From Bacteroidota bacterium (GTDB taxonomy: Bacteria; Bacteroidota; Bacteroidia; Flavobacteriales; Weeksellaceae): a stretch of DNA of 14,591 bases. Within the stretch, counting starts at the first letter, position 1; every line of letters begins with the position of its first letter. Where the stretch lies: the NCBI GenBank assembly GCA_023458535.1, contig JAEWYW010000002.1:1-14591 (forward strand), in the 5' to 3' direction. This document shows, in pieces, positions 6,850-14,591 of this stretch. The notes under the pieces were generated by a model, which was not told where the DNA came from, made no database searches, and saw nothing but the letters and a program-made list of their open reading frames with translations. The position numbers were made by a program, and so were the translations under genes.

Positions 6850-7219
6850 TTTTAGTCTTATTGCAGAACATTTCCACTTTTTCTTCTAAATCTACCAAAT
6901 CAAAAGGCTTTGCAATGTAATCATCGGCTCCCGCTTCTTTTGCTAACGCAGAAATATCGTTGTTGGCAGTAACGTAAATTACGGGAATGTCTTTAAATTC
7001 GGGATGTGATTTCAACATTTGAGTGGCTTCTACACCACCAATATTGGGAATCCAATTGTCCATAAGAATGACGTTCGGATGAAAATCGGCAACTTTCTCG
7101 ATAATATCATGAGAAGTTTCGGAAATTTTCACCTCATAGCCCGCATCCTCAAAAATGATGCTGATCACCTCCAAAATGATGGTGTCGTCATCAAATATTA
7201 ATATTCTTTTCTTGCTCAT
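6839..7219 (-). CDS. Single-domain response regulator (receiver only)
   Basis: 126 residues forming one CheY-like receiver and no output domain. Acidic pocket Asp10-Asp12 (FDDD), phospho-acceptor Asp54 (LMDNWIP), Thr84 (YVTA) and Lys104 (IAKPFD) are all in place, so it should be phosphorylatable. The Asn-Trp-Ile-Pro after Asp54 differs from the MMMPEMDG loop of the other lone receiver in the cluster, so it is a separate lineage rather than a recent copy. It overlaps the acetyltransferase gene and follows the tandem repeat array. It could take phosphate from one of the two kinases upstream and act by protein contact, like CheY or Spo0F. Confidence 0.93.
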   Translation of the reverse strand: MSKKRILIFDDDTIILEVISIIFEDAGYEVKISETSHDIIEKVADFHPNVILMDNWIPNIGGVEATQMLKSHPEFKDIPVIYVTANNDISALAKEAGADDYIAKPFDLVDLEEKVEMFCNKTKNEI

Positions 7220-7251
7220 TATTTATTATTTTATTCTTTTTTTTACTATTA

Positions 7252-7479
7252 ATTTCTCGATACATTATTCTCAGCTTTGCTTCGAAAAATACTCGAAATG
7301 ACGTTTCTATCAGCGTGTTTTTCGTATTGTAATTTTAATCATTTCTCGATACATTTTTATCAGCTATGCTTCCAAAAACACTCGAAATGACGTTTCTTTT
7401 AGCTCGCTTTCATATTGTAACTTTAACCATTTCTCGATACATTTTTCTCGCTGCGCTTCTAAAAACACTCGAAATGACG
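7252..7479. repeat. Tandem array of three ~51-bp imperfect palindromic repeats
   Basis: Three copies of a 51-52-bp core lie at 7252-7303, 7341-7392 and 7429-7479. Each begins ATTTCTCGATACATT and ends ACTCGAAATGACG (or a close variant), with a centre like CTCGCTGCGCTTC. The 36-37-bp spacers between them are also related (TTTCT..., ATTGTAA.TTTAA.C), so the period is 88-89 bp and the whole unit was duplicated. Core ends are inverted relative to each other (CATTTCGA against TCGAGAAATG in the minus reading), giving an imperfect hairpin. The array starts 1 nt after the CheB stop codon. It resembles dispersed palindromic repeats known in Bacteroidota genomes (from memory). It may weaken transcription into the receiver/acetyltransferase pair. 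Confidence 0.85.
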
Positions 7480-7480
7480 A

Positions 7481-8047
7481 CTACAAACTTTTAACTTTTT
7501 CTGCCAAATCTTTAGGTTCGAAAAGCCAATCGAATTCGACATTTTGCATCGCTTGTTTTGGCATATAATCCACTTCCGCCGTCTCAGGATTCTGAATCCA
7601 CACCTGACCCTCGTTTCTTTTGATGTATTGCAAACCTTCTACACCATCGGCATTGGCACCAGAAAGCAAAATAGCCACTACATTCTCGCCAAAAGTCTCT
7701 GCTGCCGAACGAAATGTAACATCAATTGATGGTCGCGAATAGTTCACCTTCTCCGAAGCATCCAAAGATACTTTCTTTTTTGATTCAAACAATAGATGAT
7801 AGTCGGCAGGAACGATATAAATGCAATCTTTTTCCATTTCGGACTTGTCTTCCACTTCTTCAACCCTCATTTTCGAAAATTGTTCTAACAACGTGGGCAA
7901 AATACTTGTGGATTGCGCCTTTCTGTGAACCACCAACAAAATAGGGAAACCAAGCTCTGCATCTAAGTTTTTAATAAGGTCTAAAATCACCTGCAAACTT
8001 CCTGCGGAGCCACCAATAATAACCAATTCTGTTTTTTTGTCGTTCAT
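7481..8047 (-). CDS. cheB: CheB-type protein-glutamate methylesterase, no receiver domain
   Basis: 188 residues from ATG 8047. The frame is open to a TTG at 8152, but those 35 extra codons look unlike the family and contain no ATG, so the later start is chosen. The catalytic triad expected for CheB is visible: Ser14 in IIGGSAGS (10-17), His41 in VVHRK (39-43) and Asp134 in LLSGANADG (127-135), with the RPSIDVTFRSAAE block between. The N-terminal receiver that normally gates CheB is absent, so activation must come in trans, be constitutive, or act through a lone receiver from the cluster. It removes methyl groups from (or deamidates) receptor-type glutamates added by CheR. No chemoreceptor gene is present. 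A 130-nt gap separates it from the cheR stop. Confidence 0.9.
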   Translation of the reverse strand: MNDKKTELVIIGGSAGSLQVILDLIKNLDAELGFPILLVVHRKAQSTSILPTLLEQFSKMRVEEVEDKSEMEKDCIYIVPADYHLLFESKKKVSLDASEKVNYSRPSIDVTFRSAAETFGENVVAILLSGANADGVEGLQYIKRNEGQVWIQNPETAEVDYMPKQAMQNVEFDWLFEPKDLAEKVKSL

Positions 8048-8177
8048 AAAACGCTTTCTACTTCTGTAATCGAGGTATACTTTTAGTTGAACATCACCAT
8101 TTCTACTTTCGTTAAAATTAATAAAATGATGAAAATTCAATTTTTGAAGCAATCTTCTTACTAAAATATTTAAAATT

Positions 8178-9008
8178 TTAATGATGTTCTACTTTTTTCC
8201 AGATTTTTTGATCGTCTACCTGATGAAAATTTTGGTCCAATTTTGAAAAACGCAGAGTTTCTTTTGAACCTAAGGCTAAAAATCCCAGATTCTCGAGACT
8301 TTCATCAAACAAACGGAAAACGCGCTCCTGCAAACCTTTATCAAAATAAATTAAAACATTTCTGCAAATAATCAACTGAAAACTGTTGAAAGAAGAGTCC
8401 GAAACCAGGTTGTGTGTGGACAAAATCAGTTTTTCCTGCAAGCTCTTATCAAATTTTACACTGTCGTAATTTGCGGTGTAGTAATCTGAAAAGTCTTTTT
8501 TCCCTCCCGAAAGAATATAATTTTCGGTGTATAATTTCATTTGCTGAATCGGGAAAACACCCGCTCTTGCCTTTTCTAAAACCGATGGATTAATATCGGT
8601 TCCGTAGATCAAAGATTTATGGTACAAATTGGCTTCCTTCAACAAAATTGCAATCGAATATGCTTCTTCACCTGTAGAACAACCTGCCACCCAAATTCTA
8701 ATTAAAGGATATGTTCCCAGTTGCGGCAAGATATTCTCACGCAAAGCCTTAAAAAACGAAGGATCACGAAACATTTCCGTCACATTCACCGTGATTTCTT
8801 CCACAAAACGCTTGAAATATTCAGGGTCGTTCACAATGGTGTAGCGCAATTCGGCATAGCTCGTGAATTTATCAATCAGGCAAATGCGGTTGATACGGCG
8901 CTTAAAGGACGCACGGCTGTACTGCGAAAAATCGTAGCCATAGAGTTCGTGAACATCTTTAATGAGAAATTCAACTTCTTCGTCCTTTACAATGCTGGGT
9001 TCTAGCAT
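8178..9008 (-). CDS. cheR: CheR-type protein-glutamate O-methyltransferase
   Basis: 276 residues, standard CheR length. An N-terminal helical domain (about 1-75) with YGYDFSQYSRASFKRRINR is followed by NVTEMFRD (75-82), the SAM-binding motif WVAGCSTGEEAYS (106-118), the acidic Asp138 in GTDIN, and IICRNVLIYF (213-222). All are hallmark CheR segments, so it should be an active SAM-dependent methyltransferase acting on glutamate side chains. No pentapeptide-tether binding extension is apparent. Its ATG overlaps the end of the upstream lone receiver gene by 7 nt, implying tight co-expression. The substrate is unknown; the neighbouring CHASE3 kinase is the obvious candidate. Confidence 0.95.
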   Translation of the reverse strand: MLEPSIVKDEEVEFLIKDVHELYGYDFSQYSRASFKRRINRICLIDKFTSYAELRYTIVNDPEYFKRFVEEITVNVTEMFRDPSFFKALRENILPQLGTYPLIRIWVAGCSTGEEAYSIAILLKEANLYHKSLIYGTDINPSVLEKARAGVFPIQQMKLYTENYILSGGKKDFSDYYTANYDSVKFDKSLQEKLILSTHNLVSDSSFNSFQLIICRNVLIYFDKGLQERVFRLFDESLENLGFLALGSKETLRFSKLDQNFHQVDDQKIWKKVEHH

Positions 9009-9373
9009 CCTAGTATTTTTTCGATAGAACTCAGTAAAACATCAACATTAATGGGCTTCGACACATAATCTTGCGCACCCGCATCCAAGCATTTTTGTCG
9101 GTCTTCAGGCATTGCCTGAGCGGTAACCGCAATCACTGGAACCTCTTGTATACCCTCTGTATTTCTGATGATCTTGATGGCTTCGTAACCATCCATTTCG
9201 GGCATCATCATATCCATCAGCACTACTGAAAAATCGTTGTGAGATTTCATCATCTCAATCGCTTCCTGCGCAGAGGTCGAACTTTCCAGTTGGAAACCAC
9301 GGGCTTTCAGCGTGAGTTTGAGGGCAAATATGTTGCGTGGATCATCGTCCACAATTAAAATTTTCTTTTTCAT
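9002..9373 (-). CDS. Single-domain response regulator (receiver only)
   Basis: 123 residues with a complete receiver: acidic Asp9-Asp11 (VDDDPRN), phospho-acceptor Asp54 in LMDMMMPEMDGYE, Thr84 (AVTA) and Lys106 (VSKPIN). It closely resembles the third receiver of the large hybrid kinase encoded 15 nt upstream: both share DDD-RNIF, LMDMMMPEMDGYE, the KC--AGA-DY-SKP ending and a final DxLLS. This suggests duplication of a receiver module, one copy fused and one free. It probably exchanges phosphate with that kinase and may carry it to CheB or another target. It overlaps cheR by 7 nt. Confidence 0.95.
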   Translation of the reverse strand: MKKKILIVDDDPRNIFALKLTLKARGFQLESSTSAQEAIEMMKSHNDFSVVLMDMMMPEMDGYEAIKIIRNTEGIQEVPVIAVTAQAMPEDRQKCLDAGAQDYVSKPINVDVLLSSIEKILGC

Positions 9374-9388
9374 AATTTGAGTTGCAAA

Positions 9389-12300
9389 TTAACTTTCGTA
9401 CATCCAAACACGAAGCAACGACAATAACTGATCGGTATCTACAGGCTTTGAGATGTAATCGGACGCACCGGCTTCAATACATTTTTCGCGCTCACCAATC
9501 ATTGATTTTGCTGTGATAGCGATAATAGGAAGACGCATAAATTTAGGTTGTTTGCGGATTTCCCGAATGGTTTCATAGCCGTCCATTTCAGGCATCATCA
9601 TATCCATTAAAATCACGTCGATGTCTGGATGTTCCTTAATCTGTTCCAAAGCTTGTTTGCCGTCCATTGCGAGCACAACTTCCACCTTATATTTCTCCAA
9701 AACCTTCGTCAGCGAGAAGATGTTACGAACATCGTCGTCGGTAATCAGTATTTTTTTGCCGCTTAAAACTTCGGTTAACGAACCTAAAGTTGATGAACGG
9801 GTTTCTTCATTATTTTTTTCTTCCACCAAGTGTAAAAACAGGCCTACTTCATCCAGAATTCTCTGGTACGAATGGGCGGTTTTAACTACGATAGAATCAG
9901 CGTATTGCTTGATTTTTAATTCTTCGGATTTCGATAAATTACGGTCGATAAAGTTAATAATCGGAAGATTTTCTAAACCTTCATGACTCTTTATCGATTC
10001 AATGATGGAATATTCATCACCACGTGACTCTTCCACATTCAGAATCACACAATCCACATTCTGTTTGGTGAAGGCATTGACGCAGTTTTCCGCCGTTTCT
10101 TCTACCGATGACAAAATATTAAAATTGCTCAAGAAATAGGATAATGCGGTGGCGTGTTTCGCATTTTCTTCAACGATTAAAACCTTCTGTAACGACTTGC
10201 TCAAGGCTTCTTCAATCTTTTTAAAGACATCAGCCATTTGCTCCAATGCGACAGGTTTGTTGATAAAATCAATGGCGCCTTTCATCAAACTTTCCTGTTT
10301 TACGTGAAGTGACGACATCATGTGCACCGGAATATGCTTGGTTTGAAGATTTCCTTTCAGCTCGTCCATTACTTGCCAACCGTCTTTCACCGGAAGTTGA
10401 ACATCCAACAAAATCGCAGAAGGATGGTACTTTAAAGCGGCTGGAAGCGCGTAATCACCACGAACCATGGCTACGGCTTTGTAATTTTGAGTGTGCGCAT
10501 ATTTTACCAACGCTTTCGCAAAATTAACATCATCTTCTACAATCAAAATGACTTTATCGTCTTTTTTGATGCTGTTGCGATCGTCGGCAACGTCCTCTGG
10601 AATGCCCAGCATCTCAATTGGAGCGGCCATTTCAGCATCATCGTAGGCAATAATTTCCTGTATTTCCTGAACATCTTCCTGAATGGTCTCAATTAAATCC
10701 TGCTCTTTGTTAACGTATTCCGTTTTTAAATTGGACGAAATCGGAATTACCAAACTGAACTCGGAACCTTCATCAACTTTGGATTTCAGCGATAATTCGC
10801 CACCCAATAATTTCGCTATTTCTCGACTGATGGAAAGTCCAAGACCTGTTCCACCGAACTTACGTCGTGTAGAACCATCCGCCTGTTGGAAGGCTTCGAA
10901 AATAATGCGTTGTTTATCTTCAGGAATCCCAATTCCGGTATCTTTCACAGAGAAAATAACAAAATCTTTCTGCTTCGGATCGTTTTTAATATTAATGCTG
11001 ATGCTTCCTTGCGAAGTGAATTTTAGCGCGTTCGACATTAAATTTCGCAAAACCTGATCCAATCGTAAACGGTCGGTTTCGATGCTTCTTTGCAATTCAG
11101 GATCGATATTTACAATAAATTCGATGCCTTTTTCCTGCATTAATGGATTGAACAGATTGCGCAAATCGGTGACTACATCCAGTATCTCCACGTTTTGATA
11201 TTCCAAACTCATTTTACCGGATTCGATTTTTGCTAAGTCTAAAATTTCATCAATTAGCGTCAATAAACTGCTTCCCGAACTTTGAATCACTTTTGCAGAT
11301 TCTACCTGATCTTCATTCAAGTTTTCATCTGGATTTTCGGCCATCAAACGGGAAAGCAACAAGATGGAATTTAGCGGTGTACGCAATTCGTGCGACATGT
11401 TTGCTAAGAACTCCGACTTGTATTTTGTGCTCAATGCCAATTCCTCAGCCTTACGCTGAATCTCGATATTTCGCTCGGCAATGAGATGATTTTTTTCTTC
11501 TAATAATTTGGAACGCTCCTCCAATTCGGCATTGGTTTGCATCAATTCTTCCTGCTGAACACGTAATTCCTCTTCTGAAGCCTGCAATTTTTGTGTTTGA
11601 GCTTCCAATTCGGTGTTCAAATTCTCCAATTCGGAATGTTGAACCTGCAATTCTTCCGACTGCGCCTGCGTTTCTTCCAATAAGCGTTGTTCCTTTTCAC
11701 GACCCATTGCTGCGTTAATCGCCACACCGATAATTCGGCATGATTCCACATAAAACTGCACTAAATCGTCTTCGAAATTGTTTCCAGAGTTTAACTCCAC
11801 CATACCAATAGCTTGTCGGCCCAACATCACCGGAACCAATAAAATACCGTTGATACGAAGATGAGCACTCGCAAAACTTGCCACCACATCTTCATCTTTG
11901 ATATCGTTGTAGGCTTTGAATCTTTTTTGCGCAAAAGCTTGACCAAGAAGACCTTCACCGATTTCAAAACGTGTTTTTATCTGACTGTCGAGTCCGTATG
12001 AACTCACTAATTTCAAGATATTGTCATCTGCTAAATACATCGCACCGCTCACGCAATTTCCGTATTCTACAAGATGATTTAAGGCTAAACTGGAAATATC
12101 TTTTACCGACTTGTTGCCGACCAACACTTCGTTTAAACTCGCCAAACCTTTCTGATGCCAATCACTCTTTTTAATTTGGTTGAATGATTTCTCCAAAGAT
12201 TCGGACATGTAATTAATGGATTCTGCTAAATCGCCCAAATCGCCCTCGCCATCATTGCTGGCACGCAAAGTATAATCGCCATTGGCAATGCTGTTGGCGA

Positions 12301-12994
12301 CTTTCTGAATGGCGCTCACACGGGTATTCAACAGTTTATCTTTCGCTATCAATTCTTTTTCGAGTTTGTCTCGACGGAGGATATCGTTTCTTAATTTAAA
12401 ATATAAAAACGCCGTAATGATAATCGCTGCAAGACCCGAAAATATTAAGAAAATGCGGGTTGTTAATGCAGAACTTCTTAAATCTGCATTTTTAAATTCG
12501 AGCTGATCTTCTTCAAATTTGACGAACTCGGCGACAATTTTGCGGCTTTTATCCATAGACGTTTTGCTTCGCAACATTTCCGACTGCGTCACATCTTTTC
12601 CTAATCGTTTTTGATCGATTAGATTTTGCAAAACGTCCATACGGAAGTTGACAGCCTGTTCAAGATCATCAATTCTGTTTTTTTGAATTTGATTCTGAAA
12701 ACCTAAATCTCGAACTCTCGAAATTGCTTTTGGAAAATCCTGTAATCCCCTGTTAAAAGGCTCAAGATATACATCTTTACCTGTGAGCTGAAAACCACGG
12801 TTTCCTGTTTCTGCCTCCAATAGCGCAATTAAAACATCTTTAATCGCAGTGATGGAACGCCGTGATGTGGATAAATTTTCGCGGTTTTCCATTTGTTTCT
12901 GGATACTTAAATACGACATCACCAAGCTCCCGAAAAGTACGAGAAGCGATAGTAGGACGCCGATTTGAAGATTTCTGATAATTTTTTGTGCCAT
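9389..12994 (-). CDS. CHASE3-HAMP-GAF hybrid histidine kinase with three receivers
   Basis: 1201 residues. Order: membrane helix ~8-30; periplasmic CHASE3-type helical sensor ~35-175, including TGNRGFQLTG; membrane helix ~180-199; HAMP ~200-275; GAF ~285-430; Glu/Gln-rich coiled coil ~432-520; HisKA with phospho-acceptor His535 (MSHELRTP); HATPase with Asn655 (N box), DTGIGIP (685-691) and GGTGLGLS; then REC1 (~814-930; Asp864, Lys913), REC2 (~937-1055) and REC3 (~1080-1195; Asp1131, Thr1161, Lys1183). REC2 has Asn986 where the phospho-acceptor Asp should be and lacks the acidic triad (VEEN), so it is a pseudo-receiver. The architecture fits a phosphorelay sensor that reads a periplasmic signal through CHASE3 and a cytoplasmic one through GAF. 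It starts 5 nt after the upstream kinase gene. Confidence 0.95.
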   Translation of the reverse strand: MAQKIIRNLQIGVLLSLLVLFGSLVMSYLSIQKQMENRENLSTSRRSITAIKDVLIALLEAETGNRGFQLTGKDVYLEPFNRGLQDFPKAISRVRDLGFQNQIQKNRIDDLEQAVNFRMDVLQNLIDQKRLGKDVTQSEMLRSKTSMDKSRKIVAEFVKFEEDQLEFKNADLRSSALTTRIFLIFSGLAAIIITAFLYFKLRNDILRRDKLEKELIAKDKLLNTRVSAIQKVANSIANGDYTLRASNDGEGDLGDLAESINYMSESLEKSFNQIKKSDWHQKGLASLNEVLVGNKSVKDISSLALNHLVEYGNCVSGAMYLADDNILKLVSSYGLDSQIKTRFEIGEGLLGQAFAQKRFKAYNDIKDEDVVASFASAHLRINGILLVPVMLGRQAIGMVELNSGNNFEDDLVQFYVESCRIIGVAINAAMGREKEQRLLEETQAQSEELQVQHSELENLNTELEAQTQKLQASEEELRVQQEELMQTNAELEERSKLLEEKNHLIAERNIEIQRKAEELALSTKYKSEFLANMSHELRTPLNSILLLSRLMAENPDENLNEDQVESAKVIQSSGSSLLTLIDEILDLAKIESGKMSLEYQNVEILDVVTDLRNLFNPLMQEKGIEFIVNIDPELQRSIETDRLRLDQVLRNLMSNALKFTSQGSISINIKNDPKQKDFVIFSVKDTGIGIPEDKQRIIFEAFQQADGSTRRKFGGTGLGLSISREIAKLLGGELSLKSKVDEGSEFSLVIPISSNLKTEYVNKEQDLIETIQEDVQEIQEIIAYDDAEMAAPIEMLGIPEDVADDRNSIKKDDKVILIVEDDVNFAKALVKYAHTQNYKAVAMVRGDYALPAALKYHPSAILLDVQLPVKDGWQVMDELKGNLQTKHIPVHMMSSLHVKQESLMKGAIDFINKPVALEQMADVFKKIEEALSKSLQKVLIVEENAKHATALSYFLSNFNILSSVEETAENCVNAFTKQNVDCVILNVEESRGDEYSIIESIKSHEGLENLPIINFIDRNLSKSEELKIKQYADSIVVKTAHSYQRILDEVGLFLHLVEEKNNEETRSSTLGSLTEVLSGKKILITDDDVRNIFSLTKVLEKYKVEVVLAMDGKQALEQIKEHPDIDVILMDMMMPEMDGYETIREIRKQPKFMRLPIIAITAKSMIGEREKCIEAGASDYISKPVDTDQLLSLLRVWMYES

Positions 12995-12999
12995 AAAAA

Positions 13000-14469
13000 T
13001 TATTTTCTTGGTAAGGTGAAATAGAATGTTGAACCTTCATCAATAATGCTTGATAAACCGATGGTTCCGCCATGTTGAACGATGATTTCCGCACAGATAT
13101 ACAAACCGATGCCCATGCCTTGAAATTGCAATGAAGATTCTTCTACACGGTAAAATTTATCAAAAACTGAGGCTTGTTTGTATTCCGGAATACCGATTCC
13201 GAAGTCGGTAACGCTAATTTTCACATCATGGTCATCAACGGACGTCGTAACAATAACACGGTTATTTTTCGGTGAATATTTGATGGCGTTTGTTAAGAAA
13301 TTAATTAAAACCTGTTCTACGCGAATGCTGTCAAAAGGCATTAGGAAATCAGGTTTTTGTCCGTGTCTTTCGATATTCACAGTATTTTCGCCATGCGTCT
13401 GAATAATCGTCTCTACCGCATTGTGAATAATGTGCTCCAAATTATTCGGCTGAAGATTCATCTTTAGTTTTCCATTTTCTATTTTGGAAACGTCTAATAA
13501 GTCGGTTATTAGGTTGTTGAGTTTATCAATCTGATCCTGAACTTTTGCTAAATAATTGGCTTCAGGGCTTGACTTTTCGATTTTTAATTTCCGTTCCAGC
13601 AACTGAACATAGGCTTTGATGCTGGTGAGCGGTGTTTTCAGTTCATGACTCGCGATACTTAAAAATTCGTCTTTTTCTTTCTCAACGCGCTTCTGATCGT
13701 CGATATCGGTAAATGTACCCACCCAATTTTTAACATTTCCGTTTTCTAAAATAGGTGACATTCGTAATAAATGATAACGGAATTCCTCGGTTTCAACATT
13801 TTTTATGCGAGCTTCCAAAGAGATAGACTCCAATTTTTCCTTCTTACGATTAAAAACGTCGATTACATCTTTATCATCAGGATGTATTTCTGGAAAAGCC
13901 TTATCTGACGTCGAATACTGAAACCAATGTCCGTTCACAAAATCGATTTCACCGTTTTTATCAAGGGTAAATGCAATTTGAGGCAAGGCTTCGAGCATTT
14001 GCTGGAAGTGATCGAGTTGCGACTTCATCACGACCTGCGTTTCGCGGCGGCCTTTTACTTCCAACTCCAAATTTTGCTGATTTTTCTTCATCTCAAGGTT
14101 CTGACCTTGCATTTTGTAGTAGGTTTTCACCTTCAGCATTAAGATATCCGGATCGATCGGTTTGGTGACATAATCAATTCCACCCGATGCATAACCCTTT
14201 GTTATAAAGCGTTTATCGGTATTTACGGCAGACAAAAAGATTATAGGAATGTCTTTGGTTTTGCTGTAGCCTGCAAATGTTTCAGCTACCTCGAAACCGT
14301 CCATTTCAGGCATCTGAACATCTAGTATAATGAGTTGGTAATTGTTTTTGAGGGCTTTTGAGAGCGCCTCTTCACCCGAACTTGCCGTATCTACAGGGAA
14401 ATCCTGAGACTGCAAGAGCTTTTTCAGCGAAAATATATTGGATTGATTGTCGTCAACAATTAAAATCAT
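13000..14469 (-). CDS. REC-PAS-histidine kinase (soluble hybrid kinase)
   Basis: 489 residues with no membrane segment. An N-terminal receiver (1-118; Asp50, Thr/Ser80, Lys103 in VTKPID) is joined by a coiled linker (~120-155) to a PAS domain (~157-260; SPILENGNVKNWVGTFTDIDDQ is the PAS/PAC end). Then come HisKA with His275 (IASHELKTP) and HATPase with Asn394, DFGIGIP (422-428) and GMGIGLYI (451-458). A receiver placed before the kinase suggests it is switched by phosphate from another kinase, for example the large hybrid kinase encoded 5 nt downstream. It is the first gene of the cluster, with a promoter-like element just upstream. Confidence 0.95.
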   Translation of the reverse strand: MILIVDDNQSNIFSLKKLLQSQDFPVDTASSGEEALSKALKNNYQLIILDVQMPEMDGFEVAETFAGYSKTKDIPIIFLSAVNTDKRFITKGYASGGIDYVTKPIDPDILMLKVKTYYKMQGQNLEMKKNQQNLELEVKGRRETQVVMKSQLDHFQQMLEALPQIAFTLDKNGEIDFVNGHWFQYSTSDKAFPEIHPDDKDVIDVFNRKKEKLESISLEARIKNVETEEFRYHLLRMSPILENGNVKNWVGTFTDIDDQKRVEKEKDEFLSIASHELKTPLTSIKAYVQLLERKLKIEKSSPEANYLAKVQDQIDKLNNLITDLLDVSKIENGKLKMNLQPNNLEHIIHNAVETIIQTHGENTVNIERHGQKPDFLMPFDSIRVEQVLINFLTNAIKYSPKNNRVIVTTSVDDHDVKISVTDFGIGIPEYKQASVFDKFYRVEESSLQFQGMGIGLYICAEIIVQHGGTIGLSSIIDEGSTFYFTLPRK

Positions 14470-14509
14470 AAATGTAAAAATAAAATATTTACTTCTGAAT
14501 TTGAATTCC

Positions 14510-14517
14510 CAAAAATA
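14510..14517 (-). promoter_or_regulatory. -7 promoter element for the signalling operon
   Basis: TATTTTTG on the minus strand matches TAnnTTTG exactly and would start transcription near 14503, about 34 nt before the ATG at 14469. The -33 position has only T-rich sequence rather than TTG. The rest of 14470-14591 is very AT-rich and holds no gene I can recognise. Confidence 0.5.
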
Positions 14518-14591
14518 CTGATAAAAGTGCGAGTTTAAAAGACTTACAGTGCATTATTTATAACTATTTTACTAAAATTTTATTTTTTTTA

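Noticed and set aside
7252..7479. CRISPR array
   Set aside because: Only three copies, too long and too variable, the spacers resemble each other, and no cas genes are nearby.
7252..7479. Insertion sequence remnant
   Set aside because: No transposase fragment or target-site duplication is visible. The copies are in direct tandem rather than forming an element with terminal inverted repeats.
10683..11057. 124-codon plus-strand open frame opposite the kinase ATPase domain
   Set aside because: It is the reverse complement of the conserved N, G1 and G2 boxes and shows no family features of its own.

Overview
The window reads as ordinary chromosome from a low-GC member of the Bacteroidota, most likely a flavobacterium of the Chryseobacterium/Kaistella/Epilithonimonas type. 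The grounds are the style of the proteins, several good matches to the Bacteroidota -7 promoter element TAnnTTTG, and the lack of strong Shine-Dalgarno sequences. This is inference; no 16S gene or other marker is present.

Left part (1-2444, all minus strand). A TPP riboswitch (1268-1351) precedes a PnuC-family transporter, so this is probably a thiamine transporter (PnuT type). It overlaps by 11 nt the start of an acyl-CoA-dehydrogenase-fold flavoprotein that runs off the left edge. Upstream lies a two-gene unit: an HxlR-type regulator followed by a small NAD(P)-binding oxidoreductase.

Second part (2445-6351). Divergent from hxlR is an SDR39U1/YfcH-type epimerase-like gene, then a pirin. The shared 98-bp gap holds two face-to-face TAnnTTTG elements and palindromes that could be HxlR operators. 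A strong hairpin terminator (4401-4433) separates the pirin from a convergent CPA1 Na+/H+ antiporter, which has its own promoter at 6214-6245.

Right part (6352-14469, all minus strand). This is a large signalling cluster. In transcription order it encodes a REC-PAS-histidine kinase, a 1201-aa CHASE3-HAMP-GAF-kinase with three receivers, a lone receiver, CheR, a CheB lacking its receiver, a three-copy tandem repeat array, another lone receiver and a GNAT acetyltransferase, closed by an intrinsic terminator at 6300-6329. It has chemotaxis-type methylation enzymes but no chemoreceptor, CheA or CheW in the window. The likely reading is a phosphorelay whose sensor or output is adjusted by reversible methylation. 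The middle receiver of the large kinase has lost its phospho-acceptor Asp.

The points most worth a second look are the TPP-controlled transporter/flavoprotein pair, the possible start-codon-masking switch behind that riboswitch, and the receptor-less CheR/CheB phosphorelay.
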